Source: Hofstenia miamia
Lineage: Eukaryota; Xenacoelomorpha; Acoela
Assembly (NCBI GenBank): GCA_004352715.1
Contig: SCFE01000090.1
Location: 508,425 to 572,424, forward strand
DNA length: 64,000 bases
Reading direction: 5' to 3'
The position numbers were made by a program, and so were the translations under genes. Below, in pieces: positions 26,065-39,600 of the stretch; within the stretch, counting starts at the first letter, position 1, and each line of letters begins with the position of its first letter. The notes below the pieces were generated by a model that did not search any database, was not told where the DNA came from, and saw only the letters and a program-made list of their open reading frames with translations.

Positions 26065-27593
26065 TCCTTGCATCTAGGAATGACAAATCTACTGGAACGT
26101 TTGTAACTAAATTTTGCATAATCAATCCCTATCATCTGGAATTGGTTATGGAATGTCAAAATTGGAGTCATTAGGGGCACCAGCAGACCATATCATGCTA
26201 TTTTACTTAGTGATCCCAAATTTCACTTAAATTATCAAGGCAAGAACAATGGGAATGCTTAGGGGAATAAATATGGGAGTTATTAAGAGGTCAGGGGAAC
26301 TTCCTACAAATCCGGGAAGCGTTGTGTACTAATACCAGTGATTTACAAATTAAGCCGAAACAAGAATAAAAAGATACCGATTCCAATTTCACGATAAACA
26401 AAGTTATCGGGGAGAGAGTTAAATCGTAACACTGGTGGTTTGATAGCGAGAGATTCAGTGAGGCAACCAGATTGTATTTCTGCTCTATAAGGAAGAACAC
26501 TGTCGGTATTGTGTCCAATATCAACTCTTACAGCCGGTTTACCCTCAATCATCGGTTGAACGATGCTAATTGGTTTCTCTATGGGACGCTTTTTCTCTTG
26601 CATCTAAATATTAAGCTACAGAAACTAAGCAAAAAATTTATCAAATATCCATATCTTAAAAATTAAGGCTCATCCGAGGATGAGGCACAAAAATCCGGCG
26701 GGGATGAATATTTAGCACACTTTTTATATCAAATATGCACTCAATTTCTGCCCATATGCAATTTTTTTGCAGGTATATGTTACCATTTTTAATAATATAA
26801 ATATATTTTTAAAGAGCATTTAAAATTAAGTGAGCCACTGATTCAATTCGTACCTTGTCAAAATAATCACAAATACGCTAGCATAGAACAATTTTATTTC
26901 ATCTTGAACCAAAAAGTTATACGAATAACTTTCATGAAAAAATATTTCCATTTTAAATAAATATAAGTTTGCAAGAATTGAAGTCGAAAAAATTTGAAAA
27001 ATGTGTAACCATTCCTCTAATATTGTGGAACAAGAAAAACTTGACCGAAAATTCCATGAATAACAAAGGATAGTATTAACAAGGAATACTGATACTAATG
27101 GTGACTGATATAAATCTAAGCCACGATAACATAGTAAATTTTTCCAATAAATCAGAAAAATATATATATATATATATATACGCTCGGTATTTTGCCAAAA
27201 TATATACATTGACGCTAAGCAAAGAGGTTTTTAAAAATCAGATTTTACATCTAATTATCAGTACATAACTTCATATGGGATTGTCATTAACAGATATGCC
27301 AAAAGAATTTTCAAATTATATATTCACTAGCTTTTTATTTGTTTAGCAATTGTACATATTGCACATAATAATATTTACAATAATGCAAAAACTATATACA
27401 ATTGTACAACTACAAACTAAGCTACAACTAATTCAAGTAAAAACTATAAAACACAAATACACGACACTTAAAAACAATAATATATGTACAATAGAAAGTT
27501 AAAAATCCCATATCTCATTTCGCCATATGTTTAGACGTTTTGATGTACCTAATTTGTATTGTTTAGCTAGCAGGTTTTCCTTCAGGAGTTTCT

Positions 27594-27627
<34 letters not shown>

Positions 27628-30600
27628 NNNNNNNNNNNNNNNNNNNNNNNNNNNNNNNNNNNNNNNNNNNNNNNNNNNNNATATATATATATATATTTAA
27701 AGGCAAATATACTGAACTTCGAAATATTTGAAATATGTAACACAGTTAAAAATTTAGACCGGTTTCAATTAATAGGAATCATCGTCAGTATGACAACTGC
27801 GGGAAATAAATATTTTACAATCAACTACACTAAAGGAAATAATAAATATATTGTATGCACTATAGATCTAGAATTATTGATGTTATCTTGCGTTATTTGT
27901 TAAGCAATTTTTCTTTGTTTGGAGCTGTAAGAAATTTGTTCACTAATTTTATGATATTTTGATCTTAGTAATCTCTTAAAATTTTTAACATATATAATTA
28001 TATATGAACATTATAAAACTAATTTATTGTAAATACATAAATAAAATTAGTAGTAGATGTAGCAACGTGATACTAAAGGATATTTTGGACAAAACATAGA
28101 AGAAATTTTGAGGCTACTTGTTAAAAATTTAAGGAATTACATTATATTAGAATTGACAATTTATTATTATAAATAAATATAATATATCGTTGTCTCAAAC
28201 TACAGCTCAAAGGAGAATTAAAACTAAAATAACGATTGCTTGTGTTGTGTACTACAAAAAGTAATCGATGACATAAAATCAATATTTCACACAATGCGCT
28301 CAACTAAGGACGTACATTTATATGTTACAGTGGACATCATCCATGCAGTCTCAAGCAACAAAGAAAAAGAAAAACGTCATTTGATCGTTTGTGACAAAAG
28401 ATTAAAATCAAAATAGGACAAAAATTAAGTAAACAGTAAGACTGAAAAAAGCATTATGTAAACTTCTAATAATATCATGAGCAGTCAAGAGAAGATATTG
28501 AGTTGGTAAATAAAGAGCGGAATTTGAATAGGCGATCATGAATTAAGTGTAGATATATGATTCAATGTATATGCATAATTATACAATACCTTAAAATATT
28601 TTGTGTATCTATTTCTATCAAAATCATATATATTCAGAGCTGGAATCTGGGTCGGGATTTGCAATGCATAGGCTGGATATCAGTCTGAAATAAATAGACA
28701 TAATAGGGGCTTTGTGCTAAGAAACTTAATCGTATAAATAAACTTAGTTTTGCTTCTGTTGTAGATGCTATTGAATATTGTAAATTTCTTCCGTTAATTA
28801 ACAACAATGTGCCACAGCTTAAAATACCTCGCCTTGTACCAAAAAAGTATCTTTTTGTAATTGCATTTTAATATTTGAAATACTTGCAAAATGAATCTAA
28901 AAGTGCCAGAGTAAAATTGCAAAATGACTTGACTAGGCTATATAATCATTTCTGTACATAGACAAGGCCAAGCTAAGCCAGACTCCCAAATCGAAAACCA
29001 TTTCGAACTTATCGAAAGATCTTAGCAATTAGTTAAGTAATAATTGCGGATATGTAAACCATAAGCTAATTAATAAATAGTGCCATTCCCCCTAAATGAA
29101 TTGTAACCCTATCATACACTCAATGTTGGTTCGCTGTGAAGTCTAAGTTTCGAAGAGTACAATACTGAAAAGGATGCTTAAGAGATAAATCGAAAAGTTC
29201 ATTGACCCTTATGCAAAGTCAGCGGAACATGATGGTATGCGAATTAATAAAAATGTCTAATGTGAATTGGAAAAAAGACTTAAAAAGGAACCTGTTTCCA
29301 AAGTCTGAGGAAATTAACTATTTAATTAAAAGGAAAGAGCAGATAGAAACAAAAGAAGGAAATTGTGCAGCGATTTAAGGAAATGAGTTTGCATTGAAAA
29401 CATTATAATGAAACTATAAGAAGGACAAACTATTTTTAACTAATAATTACTCATTCATTCCAAAATAGAGTATCCCCTAATTCACCTTGAATTACATAAA
29501 AAACATAAAACAAAAAAATCGCGATACCACTTCAAATATTCAAAATCTTATGCAAAATAATATATATATTTCCATAACAATGTGGGAAAAAAAATTTGAA
29601 ATACTTAATAATAAATCAATGTAAATCTAGGGGCATCGAGCATGTAAAAAATCATAGGAACCTGAATATAACTAAAATTGTGGGGTATAACCATAGAGAA
29701 ATTTGGGCTTCAAAGAAAGTTTTATCCAAAAAGTGAAAAAATCACTTAAAAAGGAAACAACAAAGAAGATTTAGGTTAAGCACGAACAATGCCCCACTAG
29801 TCTAAATTATAATTATTCCTTATCTCAGTGTTATCGGGAAACGCCATTGTAGGGCATAATTCACAAAAAAGCAATTCAACTTCATAAATCATGTAAATAA
29901 TCACATATCAACAGTGTTCAACATCAACTCAGTTGTTCTACACATATAGATAAAGAACAAAGCCTCAATTGTGTTTCCTAAAAATACTTTTTTTTTCATT
30001 TGCAGCTAATAGCTTGTGTAAGAATAAGGGACACTCCACCGAAATAACAGTAAGGTGGTGGTAAAATGTTTTCGGGTAGCACACAGAGCTTAAACACGCC
30101 TGAACTAAGCTCTAGAAGAAGATACATATTTGCTTGGTGTGAGCAAAATTATGGATACAATTGGATACAATTAAAGAAGAACTATTCATATATTTAGTCT
30201 TCAACAATGATGGAATTTTCTAAAATCTGTGAGTGCATCTTTAAAAATTTACGCATAACTCACGAACTAATAAAGATATTCATCCTCCAAAAAACATTAT
30301 AGAGGAATTACCTCTCTTTTACTTACGCCTACGGCCCCACAGCTGCTGACTTTGGTGCGGCGCGACTGAACGAGGTTTGGTCATTAAATATATGTAGGTT
30401 ACTTTAGATCTTGTTTTCTGAAAATAAAGTATGTGGTAGCTCGAACGAATCTTATTCATTGAAAAATAAGATAATCTTTCACAAACTTAAGGCAGAGTAA
30501 GAACTTGTAGCACAAATGTTATTTATTAACTTACATGGGATCACACTCATCCGTAGCTGTTTCAATATCCAAAGATTTCCAAATTATAGATTCTTAATAC

Positions 30601-33600
30601 GCTTGGAAAAATGCTGTTTAACGGTTTGTGCACTTAAAAGGACGGCAAAAAGTTTAAGGGTAAGGAAAATAAAATTTCTTTGTGAAAACCTACAATTTTC
30701 AAACGCAAATGGCATTTTATTGCAAGGAAATGTACAGTACTTAATGAAGTAGACTCGCCTAATAGAATTCATTCATGCGCTATATACATAACTTAAATGA
30801 ACTGCTAACCATAGAAGAGCTTAATAAATTAACGAAGAACTGATGCAGTAAACCATGGAGGGCAGAGTTGCCACATTTATTCCCTAGGCTCTGATAGATA
30901 TTTGATATATTTTATGAATATCCTTTTTGCAGGGGGTAGGCAGAAACCTCAAAATTTGTGAAAGGAACAGAGTTCCACATAATTAAAAAATATAAAAAAG
31001 GAAGCGGCAGCCTGGACCCTTTTGTGTTTTCCCTCAATGAGTTTCAGATATTTACTACTTCCGTTCAAAACTAATCTTTGCTACTTTCGAAAAGCTTCTC
31101 ATAAGAAGTTGCATTTAAATGTTTATTTATTCAAATGTTTTAATATTGCGCCAAATTTAGCTACGTGAATTCGAACCTAGAGAGCGATTTTGTAAATTGT
31201 AGATCATTACCAAAGACTGGATACATTTTCATTATGAGCTCACATCATTCTAATGTATAATCTTACAAATTTTGATGAATAGTATTTCATAGATTTGCGA
31301 TTGTATTGATTTCAGCAAATTGACTAAGCCTCCATTTCATTTGATCAAGAAATCCCCTGTAACTATAGTGTTGCCTTAAATTAAAGTAGAACAGGTCTTG
31401 ATTTATAAATGTGTAACATACAAAGTTGCCTTTTAACATTCATAAAAGAACAGGCATAAAATTTGGATGTTTCTATTACTAGTCATCTAATTTTATCATT
31501 TATTAAGCATATGCTTTTCAATTACTGATAACCGATTCAGCCCCGTAGACAGCATTATCACTTAAAGGGGTCGACATGCATTTTTGGAAGGGGTTAATGG
31601 GAATTTCGACACTCTATAAAATTTAATATTAAAATTTTACCAAGATTGTGAACTACTTTAATTTTATGTTGCATCAATGCCTACATTAATCAATTTGCAG
31701 TACAAAAACGAAATGAAGCAATAAAATGTTTTTGCAAGTAGCGAATTGGTTTAAATTTTGTCCAACTATATAAAATAAGGAATATAACAAAAGTATTTCA
31801 CTTTTCTGGCCCTAAAATAATTACATTCGCTTCGAAACAAACAAATGGTTCACCAACCAAATTAGAGAGCTTTAGAAATAAAGAAGTACAGATAGGCTAT
31901 AAACTGATTATGAATTTAAAATTCAAATTTGGTTAAAAAACAAATATTTATTAAAAATTAGGGACTGAAATGAACAAATACATATTGAGATTTAATGTCC
32001 TCTAGAATTAAGTTTTCAAAATGGCCTCCATTATTTTGAAGGACAGCATTCAATATAGAAATAAGGTTTTCAACTGCATCAATCAACTGATGTTGAATAG
32101 ATGTTTGAATCATTTCCTTTAGAGAGGTAATAGAAGAAAGAACTTGCGAGTAAATTGGAATTTCCTTACAGTAGACTGAGGCATACCAATTTCTGTAGTA
32201 ACTGTTTTGGATGATGCAATTCCAAGTGCATGAGCAGACTGAAGATCCAGTGTCATTTCAACAACTTTTTGAACATATTTTTACAATCGAGAACGACCGC
32301 TTCTGGGTAAATCTGCGATATTTTCGACTTCTTCAAATCATTTTATGAGGAGTCTAACAGATCCATCAGAACAAACATTTTAAAATTCGTAGCGACATTA
32401 TAGCCTACCTGTACAATATTGCCTTTCCAATTAAAAACCTTAGTGCTAAATGTTATGTTATTGTGAGGTTACTCAAACTGTCGACAGGCTGATGAGGGGG
32501 TGATTCCAGGATCCGAGTCCGGACATTAACACTTAGAAGTGTACCAGGCCAGTTTGATCGTGAGAAACCTCTTTCGACTCATGGCACGCAGAATGCTGAT
32601 CTGTGTTGAGTCTGATCAGAAAAGTGAAGCCGAAGGCCGAACCTCAGTTGTGAGGGTTGCGCCTCTCCCGCTTTGCCAACTAAGGCTACTGACGGTAGTA
32701 ACTAAGAGAGCGCCTGCTTGCTGCTATATTTTACATTCTGAACTTTCAATGTACATCAAAGCATTGATTTTGAAATTTAGAAAATGATTGTTTATGGTCT
32801 CATTATATTTGGATGCAGTTTTTACAATTGCAAAAAAAATAAAATGTTTCCGTTTTGAAAAGCATGGAGATGTTCAAAATAGAAATTCTTTGATTTGGTT
32901 ACTTAAAGTATCTTTTTACATCTGCAGTTGACTGCATTTTCGGCCTCATTTCGTTCATATTACTGCAAATTGCTAGACATTGTTTACAGTAGGCCTTAGC
33001 TGTATGCATAGGCGTACACAGGATTTTCTGACGCGCTGATTTTGCTTTTATTGTCGGGGGGGGGGGGGGGGGGNNNNNNNNNNNNNNNNNNNNNNNNNNN
33101 NNNNNNNNNNNNNNNNNNNNNNNNNNNNNNNNNNNNNNNNNNNNNNNNNNNNNNNNNNNNNNNNNNNNNNNNNNNNNNGGGGGGGGGGGTTGCCAGACAT
33201 TCTAGGGGGTTTCGTTTCCCCTAACCACCCATGGCTACGAACCTGAACCAATTTTCAATCGCCAATTTTCAATTAGAAAAATCAATACTTAAAACCAAAA
33301 TATTCTTTTATAGGCCTTCGATAATACTTTCACCACAAAATTGAAATTTGATAATAAATAAGTCCATTTCTGTCTAACAAATCACCTAAAGCTCATTTTC
33401 TTTGAATTTAACAAATTTCAAGTTTTTACATAATTGATTAATTTGTTAAATGAACCCGTTAGATATCAAAATCATTTCAGATAATTATAATCCCAGTATT
33501 AAAAAGGGCATTTATATCTTTGTACAGAAAATGACTTTTTAAAAATCAGGGGATATAGACAAGATACCTTACTTTATTAAATTTATCACTTCGTGCTGTA

Positions 33601-36600
33601 GAATTTCCTCTAATATATAATATATTGTAAATAGTAAGATAGTAAGCAAAGGTGAGATGATTGTACAATTGTTCCAAACTGACCCAGCCCGGAATTATAC
33701 TCCACCAAATCGGGGTACAATTTTCAACAGACCGCCATCGCTTTAGAAAAAATTAACATTAGTTTTTGCATGATAGTTTTAAAATATTCTCTACCTACAT
33801 ATTAAAAATACTGAAAACTTAATGAGTAACACTTTTTCAACAGTGGAATATAAATATCAACGTGACCAGGTACAAAATATGGTAGGACGTCTATATTTCT
33901 TGACATTGGCATTTTGTACCCGACCTGGATCACAGATCCAGATCCGGATAGTAAGTGTATACTATTTATTATTTTGTTGAGGGAGACCTTAAAAACACGT
34001 TAAATGAAATCAAAATAAATTGGTGATTAAAACAGAACAGAGAAAACTAGCTTTATTAACTTTCATTCGAAGTATTTTAAAAGATGAATGAGGAAATAAG
34101 TTTGGAATACACTCTACGAGCATCTAACAAAGAAATGCATTTTAGCAACAAGAAAATTTACGAACACAACGCGTTGAACGAATTTAAAGTTTTTGCTTTC
34201 CACATAACATTTGATAACTAACAAATTGCATAAAACTAAAGATTTCTTTCAGAAGCTTTAATTCATGTTAAAAACACATCAAATGTATCTTTCAGATTCA
34301 GTAGACTATCTTGCAAATTTCTTTGCATACGAATCCAAACGGATATAACATCATATGAATTTAGGGCTTAGCAGCAAGGGCGGATACAGAGGGGGCCGAG
34401 AGGACCCGGGCCCCCTATAAAATAAGAAAAATTCATTAAAATTGTACAAAAANTATACTATTTATTATTTTGTTGAGGGAGACCTTAAAAACACGTTCAA
34501 TGAAATCAAAATAAATTGGTGAATAAAACAGAACAGAGAAAACTAGCTTTATTAACTTTCATTCGAAGTATTTTAAAAGATGAATGAGGAAATAAGTTTG
34601 GAATACACTCTACGAGCATCTAACAAAGAAATGCATTTTAGCAACAAGAAAATTTACTAACACAACGCGTTGAACGAATTTAAAGTTTTTACTTTTCACA
34701 TAACATTTGATAACTAACAAGACGGTGATTTTAATTTTATGAAATTGAATAAAACTAAAAATTTCTTTCAGAAGCTTTAATTCATGTTAAAAACACATCA
34801 AATGTATCTTTCAGATTCAGTAGACTATCTTGCAAATTTCTTTGCATACGAATCCAAACGGATATAACATCATATGAATTTAGGGCTTAGCAGCAAGGGG
34901 GGGCCGAGAGGACCCGGGCCCCCTATAAAATAAGAAAAATTCATTAAAATTGTACAAAAACAATTAGAAAGAAAATTCCTTAATACCGTCAAATTGAAGG
35001 AATAAGAACAATTTTTTAAGTGTTTTACAAAGATCCGGAACATGTAAAATTTATTTCATTGAATTTTACACTATAATGGGTGTCCTATGCATCCTGAAAT
35101 TTCATCTCAGTAAACATAAGAATATTTAGTTTTCAGGAATTGTTTTAAATTTTAAAAGTATTTCAATTCAACCATTTGGATGGGGATGAATGGGAACACA
35201 TATGATTTCTGTGAGATATTTTAATTTAAGCATAAAATTTCTAATTATTTTGCATTTAAAAATAGTGAAATTAGATTAGCATAGCTAGAAACATTCGTTT
35301 CTAGTTCTGAAGATAATGTGATTTTAACTCAAGTTCAAAATCGTCTTGATGTTAGCATTGTGGAATTACCTGAGTAATTGAACTTTGCCTAATATTATCC
35401 TGTAGGACAAACTGCAAAAATCTCCTAAAAGACACAACATGCTATTATTAAAGCGTAATTTGCAATTTGAAAAAAATTGGAAAACTGCAAAAAGTCTGTT
35501 TCCCTTTTTTGAGTCAGTAGATGATGGTGAATCTGTGCATAGTGCTGAATTTTAAAAAGTGAAAATTCAATATTCTTATGTCCTCTCTAGTACCCAATTA
35601 TGCACTTAGCATTTTATTTTACATTGAGCCCCCTCTAAAAAATTTATCTGTATCCGCCACTGCTTAGCAGCAAATCGATTAAAATTAATTAAACAACAGT
35701 CAAAATTAATTCGATTTAAAACAACTGATATCAATTGATATATAAATAAAAGCCCCGTTACAATATAGCCTATAATTTGGTTTTTAAGAGAAAATTAGCT
35801 ACCATTTATTATCTGAGGTGGAAAAGGGATTTTTTACAATTCTATTAAAACTTCAAACACTTATACACGGAACATTGCCTAAAAATGGCCAACTAGGATA
35901 TAAAACCGGGCACAAAAAATGTCTGACAACAAATAATGAATATTACGTGTAAATGAAAAAGTTTCAATTAAGCCTACTAATTGATTAAAATGCGTATATA
36001 TTTCAATAATTTCAAGTTTCTACTGTGGTTTCTAACAAGTGCTGATATTTTATATATACACCTATAAGTACAGCTTTTCAAAATGTGCAACTGCTCACGC
36101 GATCCATTAAATTACAAAAAAATTATGAATTTCTTAAATGCATTATTGTTCAAATTTTCATGTAACTAATAACTTCCAAATTATACAGAATCGGATTGGG
36201 AAGAAAACGAAGGTCACGTCACTTTTTGCAGATATTATCAAGGTATTTGTGGATTTGAAGATCTAGAAAGACTTCAGTATTTCTTAAATTAAATGAAAAC
36301 CAAATTCGTTCTAAATAGAACAGTTTTAGCACAGTTTTGTGTTTGTTGACATCTGCTGACTGCTGTTGCTTCCCCAAGAACGTGTTTCTATGTACAATTA
36401 GGGATGCAAAGCACACACAGCAGATATTACATTATGGACATTGTACGTAGGCACAAGCTCAGGTAATAATGTAACCCTACTTTTAGAACTAGTATTTTCA
36501 AACAATGTCCTTAATCAAATTTGAATTTATATTTTTTTCAATGAGAACCAGAACTGCTAAAGAATGTCTCCTATATAAATTACAATTTATAATACGTATA

Positions 36601-39600
36601 ATAGCAGTAAACAGGAAATTGTTTTTCAGCGAACAAACTATTTTTTCAATTAGCGCAATCACGTTCGATTGTAAAACAACCGTGAGACGCCGAAGAGAGG
36701 GATCGACGTGAGAAATTTAGTCCTTAGTAAAGTTCCTAACCCAATTGTTTGCTGACAATGTAACCTACTTTTCCACTTAGGTCTAGTCTTGGAGTCTAAG
36801 CATGTACTGTCATTCATCCTAGATTTAGGATATTAACACTTATAGACGAGTTATCTAAAGAATGTTAGAAAATAATGGAATTGTTAAATAGAATGCATCT
36901 ATATCTATATAGACAACATATCTAAAATGTAAGGATTTTTAAGGTTGCGAATAATGCCATTCGTACATACAAAAAACCATTTAGTTTTTTCAAAAAACAT
37001 TCAAATCTTATGCTGAGTTCTCATGGAGCGTTGCATTAGACAGAGTCGAAATTTACCAAACGATGTTGGCTCAGCTTGCTTTAGGCTTTGATCCATTCTT
37101 TGTGTAATAGAACAATAGTTTGATAAATGTATGCAAAACCACTTAAAACTAGAAAAACATGCTGATACTTTTCATAGTATCGAATGCAAAACAAACCAAT
37201 TAATCAGAAAACGACAGTTTGGGATAATCAAGGAGGAAAGTGTGCATGTGGAAGTCCATTTCACAAATAAATAACGTATGGTATGGAACGACAAATATCA
37301 CTTAATAAATAGGATAGTTGGGAGAAAAATCTTGTAACATGAAAAGCTAATAGACAACACTATTCTTAAAATTTATTCATCGGAAAATCACTATAATCTC
37401 AAATTGAGTTGGTGTTTTGAGTGCTTGATTTTTCTCAAAGAGCTAAATCTGAAGTTAGTTTTGAGAAACCTACAAAAGGCAATCGGAAAAAACAAAGTTT
37501 TGCAATGTTGCATTATGTGTTTAGAGTTGGGTGAGCAATTGCCCTTTCTAAAATTTTTATCACCTTTTTGTGCAATGCATAAAACCCAAATAGCTATGAA
37601 AATTTTTAGTGACAAAATTTCATAATATCAATCATGTTAATATCGCAATTAGTTAGCGACGTTTGCATCCTAATTTCATCGGGTGAACACAACTTATAAA
37701 ATCCTGTAAAACTGTCAGAAATGGAAAGTTAACAAGGCGACAAAACTAATTGGGAGAGTGTTTACATGGCCAGGTTGAAATTCAGAATGTTTCCACAATT
37801 AGGTGACAGTCGTTAAAACAACTTCCATATACAATTTGTTCAAGATAAACAACATATCTAACTACTTATAATCTTGTCGGAGAGATAGACTACAACTCTA
37901 CTAATATTCCAATTTCGAAGTTAACTCCTACAGCCAATGATTGCTTAGTGCAATGTGATAAATCAATGTGTTATATGCAAAGCGATACCTAGGTATCGCC
38001 TTGGTTATATGCAATCAATAGGTACATAATGATTTAAAATAAAAAACCCACAAGTAAACTACATTGTATTGAAAACAAACTACATTTTAGACTTGTAAAG
38101 ATGAATGAACAATTGAAATTGAAGGATTTAGTAGAAATAGTAAACATTTGTGTAGCGAGTTTTCTATCTTTCATCCCTATTCTTGTTAGATGACGGAATG
38201 CAGAAATATTGCACAATTGTTCTACTGTTACATTTCAGTAATTTCATCGAAATAATATTTGAGACACAATAGATTTTGTATGTATGCAGCTCTGATTTTT
38301 TCTATCTTTTTTATGGAATAGTCATAGGCATGTTTATAGGACCTATAAGCTCATTCCTATCCGCTTCCAGTTCAACTCAGTGATAATTTGGATGAAAACA
38401 ATTAAAGTTCTAAGTACAATAGAGTATCAAACACTCTGATAAATTCTAAAAAATTCTAATTCTACGTGAAGCAATTCTACGTATTGTCTTAATCTAAGAC
38501 TCTTAAGTTTGGTTTTGCAGAATTTAGGCAGAAAAAGGTCCAGAAATAATGGGAAATGTATACTAATACTTACAGAAGTGTAACAACAGCGAGGAAGACA
38601 GCAGAGTTTATCCATGCACATTTTCAGACAGAACATATTCCTGAGATGAATTTAATAAAAGGATATCCTAGTGTAGCCAGTAGCTACACAAACGAATGCA
38701 TCATTGTTGCATTGAAGCAAAAAAAGAAAATCACATTTCCAATAAAACTTCAGAAATTCATGACTAAATGAACGCGAGCGAGTCGCATTCGTGTGCTAAT
38801 TGCGCCAACTCTCCAAGTAAATAACACGACTTCCGGAGAAACGAATTCCCGTCCGGCGATGGCGGCGACTTTAATCTTCCAACACTCATCCTGCATTGGC
38901 AGACATTTCAATTTTAACAATTAACTTTGCCTCGATCTCTGCAATGCGCGTATTTTAAATATAATGGCAGACATTGGAAATTACAATGTGAAAATGCAAA
39001 ATAACTGTTATTTTTCTTAAGAAACTAGATATCCTCAATCAAATCCAACACTTTCTAGTTTTGAGAAATGAATTAAAATAATGTGGAGTTGATTAAAAGA
39101 GCAAAATTTTTACGTGTAACGTCTAAGACGTTTCTGTCACATTGAAAAAAACATTACATCTGCACAGATGAACCAATTTATATTTTTATATAACTACTCT
39201 AACTAACGTTTATCATAAATGTTTTTATGCATATTTAGATAAAAATATCTCAAAAAACATTGAATTACCAATATGACCTAAGGTTACCAAAAGTGGAAAT
39301 ATTCATTCAAAAATTGTATTTAGTCACTGTAAACTACATATCTTCAATATCATCTAAGTAGTTCTTTAAAAAGATTGCATTATCTATTTGGGTAAATGTT
39401 AGAGGTTAGAAATAAGTTGTGAGAATTTGTGGTATATGGAGTCAGCAGAACAAAACACCAACCTCTGAAAATGAAGTATTTAAGTCTAAAATTGTACAGT
39501 ATTTACACAACAAGCACACAAATGCCGCGAAACATTAGCATGGTAGTGAATTATGATAGAATTTTTGAAGTCTGTGCACAGAGCTGTAGAAATAGGCCTG

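Noticed and set aside
37391-37625. Paired plus/minus ORFs of 73-74 codons
   Set aside because: Mirror ORFs without family resemblance or splice sites.
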